Source: Gonium pectorale (Eukaryota > Chlorophyta > Chlorophyceae > Chlamydomonadales > Volvocaceae). Taken from it: a stretch of 64,000 nucleotides of DNA. Shown in pieces: positions 35,807 to 46,700 of this stretch (positions are counted from its first letter, which is position 1; each line of letters opens with the position of its first letter). The position numbers and the translations under genes are program-made. The notes under the pieces are model-generated. The model ran no database searches, had not been told where the DNA came from, and saw only the letters and a list, made by a program, of their open reading frames with translations. The stretch lies in assembly GCA_001584585.1 (NCBI GenBank), contig LSYV01000022.1, positions 361,058-425,057 on the forward strand, written 5' to 3'.

Positions 35807-37776
35807 GCGCTTCAGCCGCTTCTGCGGACGACAGGTACAAGTCGGAACCTCGGACCGGGCCTCTCTGCTACCCCGGATGGTTGGCGGGATGCCGAAACAT
35901 ACGTATGTGACCAGCACTTGTCGTGTGGACAATCATGACTCGTGCCTTTGCGCATGTCGCGTGTCATGCACGGGCGTCATGGCCGGCTGATGCAAGTTGA
36001 GGACGTGACGTATGTGGCGGGTCGCCACTGCACGTGAGAAGACTGTGCGGGGTGGGTGACACCATGCCATGTTGCACCGAGGAGCATTGTGAGTCGCAAG
36101 CGGGCATTATATGGTGCAGAGGCTTTCTATGTATAGAGGGGCCATGCGTGGCTGGCTCTCAACTATGCTGGCCACGCGTGGCTGCCTGGAAGACTGTCCA
36201 GCGCTTGTACTCTTATCCTTTGTGGACTTTTGGCACTGGCCTTTTAATACTTTGATTGCCGCTTGTCAAGCTGACGGTGAGGGATGCCCAACACCACTCA
36301 CCGTGTGCGCGACCGTTTCAAGATGGAACGCTGCGTTCATAACGTTTGTTGTGGGGCTTTTCCTGCATTGCACACGTGCATTCTTCCCTTCCAAGGCAAG
36401 GCCACGCAAGGCCGAATGGCAGTCATTGCCCTCGTGTTTGGATCATGAGCCCAGTTGAGTCGCGTGTGCTGCGTACGTGTGTCCTGCTGTGGCCGTCGTG
36501 CTGGCAGTGGGACTCCATTGGATGCGGGGCCGTGTGGCCCTGCGCCCTGGCTGCTGGACGGAGAACTGACGGAAGGAGCCCCCGGCGCAGGCAGTGAAAC
36601 TAGATGCGCTTCGCGTATCCTTTGCGGATGCATTTTTAGGATATCTTGTTGTTGCTGGAGATGACTCCCGTGACTCCTCAAGAGAGCGCAGCGGCCCACG
36701 TGAGATCACTCCGAGCACTTGTGTCTCCAATGATACGGAGCACTCACCTGCGTGCTTTGTGCGCTGTAGGGCGCCGCATGTAAGGTGGGCGCACATGAGT
36801 GATGACCAGGGAGAACACGGTGTAGCCGTCGATACGAGCAGGCGCCCATCACGCTTTGTAAACTAGCAGCGGTGCCATTCACCTTTTCCATAAATTACCG
36901 CAGCCCAGACGCACGGAGAACAGCCACATAGACCGCGCTTACTCACGGCGGCCCGACCTCCCGGCCCTACCCGGTGCTACCCCTCACCATACCATAGGCC
37001 ATCACCATGTTTGTTTGTATTGAAGCACAAAAGCGACTAGCTGACGTCTACGACAGGTCCGTAATGCCTGGCATGCCGCCGGTTTACGCCCTTTGGCAGG
37101 CTCCAGTGTTTCTGATCATCTCAGCCTATGTGAACATAAAATTTACCTAGCATGCGTGGACCTTGACCGGCAGCGTTTCGAGTTTTCATGTGCCATTTCG
37201 AACCATTGCCTGTAGGTTATGGGCTTTATGTAAAATAAGCGTCGCTCTAAGAGTGGCGCAGCGAAATGGGCGCCTTGCCCTCATGTTGTGGAGCGCCAAG
37301 CAGAGAGGCGAGGAAGCATAGTGTTTCTACTGCAATCCACGGCCATGGATCGCGTGCTTCTCAGCATATTGCAAGGCGCGCGTCGCAGCAGGCCGTGTTG
37401 GAGCAATCCACCAGTAAGCTGAGGCCGGCTGCTACGATGGCGTTTATATATACAGTGATGAGCCGCACCTCACCGCAGGCGAAGCTGTGGCACGGCAGGC
37501 ATCGGTCAGAACTGTGAAGGCCCAGCCCAGCAATGACACCACAGGCACCACCGTGGACAGGCTGTGCCAGGGGACCGGCAAGTGATGATCTGAAGGGCTC
37601 GGGCCGCAGCTCCCGCCAAAAGCACCGCCGCAAGGGCAGCAGCGGGTGAAACCCCGACTTGAGGGGTTTATGGTGAACAAACCAGGCGGCACAGCCCTCC
37701 ACCCCCCCGGTCGCCCTTCGTCACCCTCTTTCACACGGGGTCTCACATCCCTCCCCACCCGCCACGCAACCCGCAG
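35807..37776. other. Interval between DUF493 gene and cyclase B
   Basis: Probably holds the DUF493 3' UTR (TGTAA at 36779-36783 and 36856-36860) and unrecognised 5' exons of cyclase B. Minus-strand frames at 37444-37700 contain a hydrophobic stretch (STVVPVVSLLGWAFTVL) and, in another frame, INAIVAAGLSLLV. These recall the C-terminal membrane segments of the gene at 18182-23035, but no consistent exon model emerged. Confidence 0.35.
36779..36783 (+). terminator. Candidate TGTAA poly(A) signal, DUF493 gene
   Basis: TGTAA about 970 bases after the stop codon at 35806; a second lies at 36856-36860. Either would give a 3' UTR of about 1 kb, common in volvocine genes. Confidence 0.3.
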
Positions 37777-40700
37777 AGCACGGCCTCGCGGTCCTCACCA
37801 GGGAGACTCTGGCCGCCGAGCTCGGGCCGGAACGACAGCCAATTGCCGTACTGTACGTAAGCTCCGTGACGCCGCCCGCTGGGTACGACACAATGTACAG
37901 CAGCATTGCTGGTCATGGGCCGGATGATGGCCTGGCCATGGCCGTCCGTCGAAACAGCGAGGACGGCGGCGAGGGCAGCGAAGGCGTGCTGATTTTCACG
38001 ACGGAGCAGGGCTCAACCGCCATGGGTTGCGTGCTCGCTAACAAGGCGGCAGTACAGGCGTTGCAGCTGCGGGACGAGCAACAGGTAAGCCCGGGGCGGG
38101 TCAGGGCACGAGTGAGCGCGGAAGGGAGGGGGCAGGCGGGCGGTCGGAGGGGGGTTGCGAGGGTGGCGGTAAGGAGGACGGTTGATGACCGAGCTGCAGG
38201 GCGGCCAGCAGATGGGGGTTTGTTGGAAGGCAATGGCAGGGCGGGGGCAGGGAAGGGGGCAATGGCTCGCGGAAAACACGCTCCACCTCCTGGCGCCACC
38301 TCGTGGTGGCCGCTGCTCGAAGGCGCCACATGCGCCGGGGCTCCGCATCTGAGGGGTGGGCCCTGCCCTCCGACCTCACCCGCCCGCCCGCCCACCCGCC
38401 TGCGCGCTGCCCACCGCAGGACATGCTGAACTTCCTCGCCCGCAGCTTCTCAAAGGACCCCGGCCTCAAAGTGCTGTTCCAGGACCTGGTCAAGTGCGTG
38501 GGCCGTTGGCGATTGGCGATTGGGGGCTGGGAGGTGGCACTTTGGCGGTCGATAGTCAGGGCGTGCCCCCGACAACCGCCTGGGGGCTGGGGCTGGGCAC
38601 TCGAGTTATCAGCTGTGAAGGGGCAGCCCGCTCGCCGGGGTGAACTCGCACCCTTGGCAAGCCTTCCGGGCCCTTGCTATGACCTCAAGCCCGCAGGGCC
38701 GAGGGCCTTCACACGCACTCCCTCAGGCCGCCCTCCCTACTGCCGCTCCGTCGCTGCATCGCACCCACGCCCCCGCTCTAGCTCAGCTTGCCCCCGACTG
38801 GGCAGGTAATCAGATCTCCGCCCTTGCCGTGCCATGTGCAGGCGGCTGCTTCAAGGGCAGCTGAGTACGGTGCGGCACTTCGTGCCGGGGGACTTTGGCA
38901 AGGACCGCTACTTCCTCAGCATGCGGGTAGGGGACAGGAAGGGGGGACCGGGCGGGCCGGAGCGGGGCAGGCGACGTGAGTGGTGTGGAACCGGGTCCGG
39001 GGGCGAGCGGGAAGGCGGGACAACGAAGACAATGGTGGTGGGCACAGGACGCCGGTGCATATGTGAGGATGGGACGGGGCCACGACAAGTGAGGCGGAAC
39101 GAGCAGGAGGCCGTGGTCGCGGTCTGTTGGACCGCCGCACATTCAGACCCAGATCCGCAAGGGCGCACACTTGTGACATACATGACTTGCGCCGTTGTGC
39201 GGGACCCACAGATCACGCCCTTCGCGTACCGCCGCGAGTCGACCGACGGCGGCTTCGACCCAACAGCCAGCCCCAGCCCGCTCAGCACTCAGGTCGACCC
39301 CGCCGCCGCTGCCAATGACGGCTGTGGCGGCGGCAGCATCACGCCGGCCATGATCCTGGAGCTGGACATGCCGTACGAGGGGAAGGAGCTGGCAGCGCGG
39401 CTGCAGCGCGACTACATGATTATCTCGCACATCCCCTCTATGGTCACCATGTTTGACCGGGCAGGGTAAGGGCGAGCATCACTTTTGACCGGGCAGGGTA
39501 AGGGCCCAAGGGTTTGATCGGCATGGCACGGATTGGACCGTCGCGGAAGGCCGGGAAGGCTGAGGGGCAGCAAACAAGTCAGCACCCATGCCCTAGGCCG
39601 CACCGGCCCCGTTGGCTCCTTTCGCCCGCACCCTCTTGACTGCGCACATCGCTGACTGCGCCCCCTGTGACCACCACCCCGCGCAGTCGCGTGCTCCATC
39701 AAAACCGCTCCAGCGTGGCCTACATGGGCTACCTCGTGGGCGCAGACGAGGACTGGCCACCGACCCACGGGTCAGCAGCCGGGGGACCCGAGCAGCCACG
39801 CGGCCAGGGGCACGAGGTGGATGCCGCTGCCACCGTGCAGCCAGTGGGGCTCGCCGGCGCCGGGGCCGGCGCCGGCGCCGGGGGAGCCGGCCGCTCCACG
39901 GCGTCACCCAAGCCCGACTGGCAGGCGGGTGTGTGGGCAAGCACCGGTGCCGGAGCTGGGGCTGGCACAGGCGCGTCGCCACGCGCGGCACCAGGGTCCG
40001 GGCATGGCGCGCGCCCCAACCGGCTCCAGCTGCTGTTCATGCAGGACCCTCCCAAGCTGGTGGAGGTGATCAGGGCGGTGGCGGAGGGCACGGTGAGTGG
40101 CCCGTGATCGGGGTGACAGAGGTTGCAGGGGCTCTGAGGGGGGCGAGGCGGCTGCGCCCTCGGGGCTTGCGGCCGCAGGCAAACGATGGCGACGTCTTTG
40201 CTGCAGGCTCACTCATGGGCCTTCCTCCATGTATGATAATAAACCGAAGGTCCCGTGTGTGGCTGTGGTTTGAGGTAAGTCTTGAATGGAGACAGGTGCA
40301 CGTCGTCTTGTACCACACACTTGCCTCCTTCTGTCGGCGCTGGCTGGCTGTTCGGCTTACCTCCCGCTTCCGGATTCCGGCCCACTGCACAGGAGTGGCG
40401 CGGACTGGTGAAGATGCCGGGGAAAGCTTTGTGGGGCGCCGCGGAGCTGGCGGAGCCGCCGTCAGAAGTCGCCGCGGCCGTCGCCGCAGCCTGCGGCGCC
40501 AGCCCCTTGCCGTCCGGAGTCTCGCAGTGCGACACGAGCGGGCCCATGTGCCCGCTGCCCTCCCCGATCTCCCTCTCGCAACCGGCTGAGCCGCGCCGGG
40601 TCGCGGCGCAGCTCCTGCGCGAGCTGCAGGCCACAGTGATGGCCCCGTCCGTCCCCGCCAGCGGCGCCGCCGCTGCCGCCGCGCAGCGCCGGCGGTCGAG

Positions 40701-43700
40701 CGCCTACGGGTCAGGGCGGCCGGAGGCGTTTGGCAGCGTGGTGGGGCCCCTTGCGCGATCCAGTGTTGGCGGAGTGCCGCCAGCGCCGGCATGCAGCCGA
40801 GACGCTGCCCAGGGCGGAGCGCGGGGCCTGCCGGCGGGGCTCGCAGCCGCAACAGAGCCGGCCATCGAGCGGAGGAGCATGCCAAGCGGAACGACCTTAT
40901 CGCGGGTCAGCGCGCCGGCCGTCCCTTTGGGAATGCCTGCGCCTCCTGCGGCACTCGAGGCTTCAGCCGAGGCCGCAGCCAGCGTCGGGGGCGGGTGCGA
41001 GGTGTGGGGTGGGAGGCAGCTCCTGCCGCAACCGCTCCAGCTGTCCGGCGGCCCGGCGGGCAGTGGCGCGTCTCCGGCGCTGGCGCTGCCGCCAAGGTAC
41101 CCCAGCGATCCGCCCGAGGATCCATGCTCCGAAGCCAGCCCCAGCCCCATGCTAGGGACAGGCACATGCAACAGCGGGAGCCGCAGCGCCAGTCGGAGCG
41201 AGGCTCATGCCGCCGGCGGCGTTGCCCATCTGCAAGAGTCACCCCTTATCACCCCTGGGGCGTCGCCGCCGCAGCCGCCGCGGCTGTTGGCCCCGACCTG
41301 CGACGCTGTGGCATCGGGGGCTGCAGACGGATCGCGCCCCGCCGCTGGGGTCGAGGTCAGCGCAGCCCTCCCGAGCTGCAGCCATCCCGCGGTGACGGCG
41401 GCGAGCCTTGCGGCGTGGGGCAGCTCAGGCGGGCCCCCGGCCAGGGCGGGCGATGCAGGGCCGGGCCCCGATGCCGCCACTGCTGCCTGGGTCCTTCCCC
41501 CTGCGGGCCCATTCGGCAGCGGCTTCAAGGCGAGCTCGGTGGCTGGAGCCGGCGACGGCCCCGGTGACATCAACGGCGACGGCACCGGCCCGTACACTGG
41601 CAGGAAAACAGGCGGCGGCAGCGATGGCGGCGACAGCGGCGGAGGCATGGGCCTTGTGGACGACGATGACGACGAGGAGGGAATGCTGGGCCCCCGCGCG
41701 TCGTTTTCGGGTAGGGAAGGGAAGGCTCGTCAGAGAGCGGCGGGCGGGTGCTGCAAACCGCTTCCTGTGGGCCGGCCGCGGAAGTGCGTTGGAGGCACGG
41801 GAGGCCGCACTGTGGCGCCTAGTGGCATGGGAGGGCGGCGCGGGCCGCGCCTTGGGGACCTAGGTTTCGTTCCGAGATCTGCTGCATCTGCCAGATCGCC
41901 CAGTCGGCTATTGCGACCGCGTGCTCACCCGGTCCCAAACGTCCAGTAGCCCCAATCCGCCGCTGTCCCCCGTGACGTGGGCACGTGTTTGTGGGCACGT
42001 GCCCACGCCACGGGCTGCTTCACCCTCATGCCGCGGTTGGGGTTGGGCGCCACACGCTGCGACCACCCGTCGCCCACCTGCTTGATTGCCCCCGTGGCCC
42101 CACGGTCCCGCGCGCCTCCTCGCAGCGCACCACGGGTCCGACTTCGCGTCGGCCAACTTGTCGGTGGAGCTGATGCCCCACGAGATGCGCCCCGGGAGCG
42201 TGCTGGCGTGGGGGCGCGGCAGCAGCTCGCTGGGGCGAGCCAGCACGTTTAGCCCCTTGCAGGTGACTGGGTCTGCGGGTCGGTGGGTCGTGGGTGTGCC
42301 GGCAGGGGTGAAGGTTCAGTGCGGGGCCAAGGCCCGTGGTCGGCTTCCGCCCGCATGGGTGGGACTACCGCCATCATCCCATGGCGGGGCCTATCGTGCG
42401 GGGACGAATGCGGCTGGCATCCAGCCCCAACCAAACCCTGCATCTCGAACTCCCCGGGGCCTACCGTGTGAAGCAATCTTCCATTGCGCATGAGGCATGC
42501 CCCCTCGTGCGGGTCGGTCGAAGGCCCACTTGCAGTCCTGCTCTGTGCCTCTCAGGTATGGTGCTGCGCGCGCCCCTGCCAATGTCCCTCTCCTGAAGGA
42601 GGACGCCCGCGCAAAAGTCGTTTTTCTCCCACCACCGCCGTTTCTCAACCTCCGTTATGCTGCCCCCTAACGTGTGTCCCACCCACGTCCCAGGCTGCCC
42701 CAACCCTGTCGTACATCGACGAGGAGGGCGATCACAACGAGGGTGCCGAGGAGCTGTCGTTCCTGCTGCCCAAGGTGTGTTATGTATGGGCGACGGTATG
42801 CGCAAAACAGTGCTGTAGACGACAAAGAAATTCTATAAACGACAAAAAACCTAGCCGGCAGCCCTTGAGCCCGACCCAGCTAAGTGACCCTCGAAGTACT
42901 TAAGGCTGGGGCGCTTGGCTGGATATAATGAGATGAGCTGGGCTGGGTTGACCTCCAGACAGCGTGGCGGGCAGTGCGGAGATCGCGGCCGCGCGCGGAC
43001 GCTCGTAACGACATGCACACACACCTGCGGACGGGGAGCGCCTCCTGGTGAGCTGCGATTCAAAGGGAGCTGTCGATATGCAAGGTGCCCAAGGTGTGTG
43101 TGTGTTTTATATGATCTATGCTCCCCGTCCGCAGGTGTGTGATATGATCTAGAAGATCTATGCATGACAGTGTGAGGCAGTCAGGCATGCAGAGAGAACA
43201 TCCTAGCCGGCAGCCCATGTACCCAACAAAGTAACCCCGGCGTCAGGAAATTAACGTTGGAAGCTGGGCTGGGCTGTGATAGTTGCGCTGAGCTGAGCTG
43301 CGATGGTTGCGCAGAGCTGAGCTGCCAGTGTGTGTGTGTGTTACGTATGCGACAAGGTGTGTTGAAAAGGAACAACGACAAGGTGTGTGTGTGGCATTGG
43401 AGGCACGGTGCGCTGTGTGTTGAGGATGCGAAAGGTGTGCTCAAAGAGTGCAACCAGGCGAGCCAGCAAGAAAGCATCCTGGCCGGCAGCCCATGTGACC
43501 CCCCAACCCGACCGACCCAAAAGGAACTTGACCCAGGCCCGGATAGCTGTGCCGCAAGCTGGGGGTGGTCTGAGCTTGGGCTGACCTCCAGACTGCGCTG
43601 TGCATTTAGGCGGGGTGCAACGCGGCAGGATTGTGTGGGGCGAAGCGGGCTAGGCAAAGCTGGGTTAGAAGGCGCAGGCGCGACGTTACCGTTCCGATGT

Positions 43701-46700
43701 GGGGTGTGCCGTATTTAGTGTGGGGCAACGCGGGGGGCGGGGGCGGAAGGGAGGGGCAAGGAGGAGTGATGCGCGGGGGACGGCAAGGGACGGGGAGGGC
43801 GGCGCGGGCCGGTGTGGTCGGCGGAGTAAGCTGACGAGGGGTGCTGGTGTGTTGCACGTTCGGGTGCGTTGCGCTGATGGACAGAGCGGAACCAGCAAAT
43901 GCACCTCCGCCGCTCTGCTGCCCACGCCGTCGCTCCCTCTCCGCCCCGACCCAGCCCCTCCTACTGCCCTTCCGCAACCCCCGCCCAGCAACGTCCTCAA
44001 ACGCGCATCGGCTCGGAGTCTGGTGGTGCACCCGGCGGCAGCTTGCTCGGAGGACCCAGCGGCAAGCGCGGCGCGGCGCGGCCGCCGGGCCTCTACACAG
44101 TAACCACCACCACGTCCAGCTCCGGCGCCGTCGCGCACTCGTCCTCGACCTTCATCGACACGCCCAGTCCCTACCCACCCTCTCTGGCGCATCCCGACAC
44201 GCCGCGACGGGGCAGGGCCAGCGCCAGCGCGCAGGTGGTGACGGGCGCGCCCCAATCCCGCTCCTGCTCGGGCTCGCTGCCGGGTCAGGGCCAGAGCCAG
44301 GAGCGGGAGCAGGACCGCCCCAGCGGTGACTCGCCGCCGGCTTTTGCACGCGTTTCAGCCCCCCTGGTGCCCCTGCCTGGCCCTCCGTCGCTGGCGCCTG
44401 CTACCGCACCCGGGCACGGGGCGGGACACAGCCAGCCCGCCGTCTGCGTCCGGAGCCACTCGAGCAACCTGCCGTCGAACACCAACGTGATGGCTGGCAG
44501 CGGCGCCGGCAGCGCCGCTGTGTCGCGGACGCGGCTGGTGCACGCGCACTCCACCCCTAGCAGCCGGACCACGACTTACCTCCAGCACACCAGCCAGGAT
44601 CACGGCCGGCGGCTCCACTCGGTGCTGCGCGCGCTTGTCCACACCGCCAACAGTAGCGGCGCCGCGCCCTCCTCCTCCGCCACAGTCGCGTCGGCATCGC
44701 TGGCGGCGGCGGCTGGCGCTGCCACCGCTGCCGCGGCGGCGCTGGGCTACAGCGCAGCGGGCAACTCCCAGTCCTTCGCCAACAGCGCCGCCGCCAACTC
44801 GGCGGGCCGTGGCGGCGGCAGCGGCGTCCCCAACTGGAGCGACGGCCAGCTTCGCCACGTGCAGACGCTGGCTGGCGGCCGCAACAGCGCCTCCTCCGCC
44901 GCGGGCAGGAGCACCGCTGATCAGGTGGTATCCGGGCCGCTGGGGCGCCAACTAGCTGGCGGAGGCGGGAGCAGCGCTGCTTGCGGAGGCGGCGTCGGCT
45001 TCTTGGCGCCGGCGGCGGGATCGTTGCCTCTGCGACCGCTGCGGCTGCGCAGCGGCGCGTTGGTGGACCCCGACCTGGATTGCCGCTGGCACGAGGTGAT
45101 CGTAAAGCCGTGCTTCGACCCGATGAACAGCCAGCCGCTGGTCATGGTCATCCAGACGGACGTCACCAGCAAGGTGCGTGCATGCGTGTAACGAGCGGCA
45201 GTGAGCCGCGCGGGGTTCTGCCCGGCCCGGATGCTGGGACGCCGCGGGCCACTCTAGCTGGCTGCGCCTACGTGCTCTCCCCCGCTCCGCCTCGTCATTC
45301 GGGGACGCGGCCAACGCTGCTGGCGCCCAGCCCGTTGATATCCACACCCTGGTCCGCACACTTTCCGCCTCGCGGACGCCGGAAACCTTATCTGTTCTCT
45401 CGCGTTGGGTTGTCCGCCGGACGTGAAGCGGACGGCATGCGCCTCGGGCTTCTCCAGTGACCACGCTTGTCAACCCCATGTGACGCACCCCCATAGGGAG
45501 AAGGCAAAGCCCGTTATCGTCACACCTTGCTGTCAGATTTCCCGTCCTGCAGGCTCCGCGTCGCGTGTTCCCAAAGACCTCATCCAATCGTGCACGCTTC
45601 TCTGGTGAGAGTTCGTTCCAAGCCCTTGACCAACTCGTCCCGCTCCGCAGGTTCGCGCCGAGGTGGAGCTGGCTCAGGTGCTGGAGGCGGAGCACCGCCT
45701 GCTGGCCGACATCTTCCCCCGCCACGTGGTTGCCCAGATGACGCAGCGCCGCAAGGACGAGGCGCAGTTGGAGCGGCACGGTCTCATGATGCTCAAGAGC
45801 ATACAGGTAAGGCGGGTTTGTTACGTATGCGTGATGAAGTGCAGAAAGGGTCGTAGGGGTAGCTAGCAGGGGCATCCAGGGAAGGAGGGTGTGTGTTTTG
45901 GGGTTGTGTTGGGCTCAGCGGGGCCCGGGCCCGAGGGCGAGCACGGAAGGTTGCTTACCGTTTGTAGGTTGCAGGTTGCCAGCTGCAAGCTGCTGCCGTT
46001 TAGGACGCTGCTGCAGGCCTGTAGGCCTGTAGGCCTGTATGCCACGGCGGACGGTACCTTCGGCCGGTGTGTGATGTTGAGTTGGTGACTGTTGCGTTTC
46101 TGTGAAGGAGGGTTGCCACCTCGCAACCCCGACTCCTAATGAATCCCTCCCCCGCCAGGACCCCGCCACCCTGGCCACCAGCCACGAGAGCGTCACAGTG
46201 CTGTTCGCGGGTGGGTCGGGGAGCGTGCGGCTTCCGTGCGCTTGACCGGCGGCGGGGCGTGTATCCAGCTTACATGGCGTTTGCAGTTGTGAGGTGGACT
46301 CAACGTTGGCCGTCTGCGGTGCGGTAACGCGGTGTGATGCCGCAATCAGCCCTCCTTTGCGTGGCCTCGCCTCGCCTCGTGCCCCGCCTCCTCCGCCCGC
46401 GCCCCGCCTGACCTCTCATCGCCAGTGCCTCGCGCCTCTCATGTCACAGACATCAAGGGCTTCACCGAGATGTCCAAGGAGGTGTCCGCAGCGGTGGTCA
46501 TGACGTTCCTAAACAACCTCTACACGCGGTTCGACAGGTGGGCGCGGCGGAAGGAAGGGCTGCGGGCTGGGTTGGAAGTAGGCATGGAGAGGATACGAGG
46601 CACGACGGCGGGGCCCTCAGCGCAGTCTCACGCACAGGCCTGCCTCTGCTGCTCGAGCATCCCTGACCGGTTTCTGCCGTACTCATACCCGTGCCTGCCC

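Noticed and set aside
40070..40885. 271-residue minus-strand open frame
   Set aside because: Mirror frame of the large low-complexity exon of cyclase B (40393-41710), whose + strand frame has conserved ends and matching splice phases.
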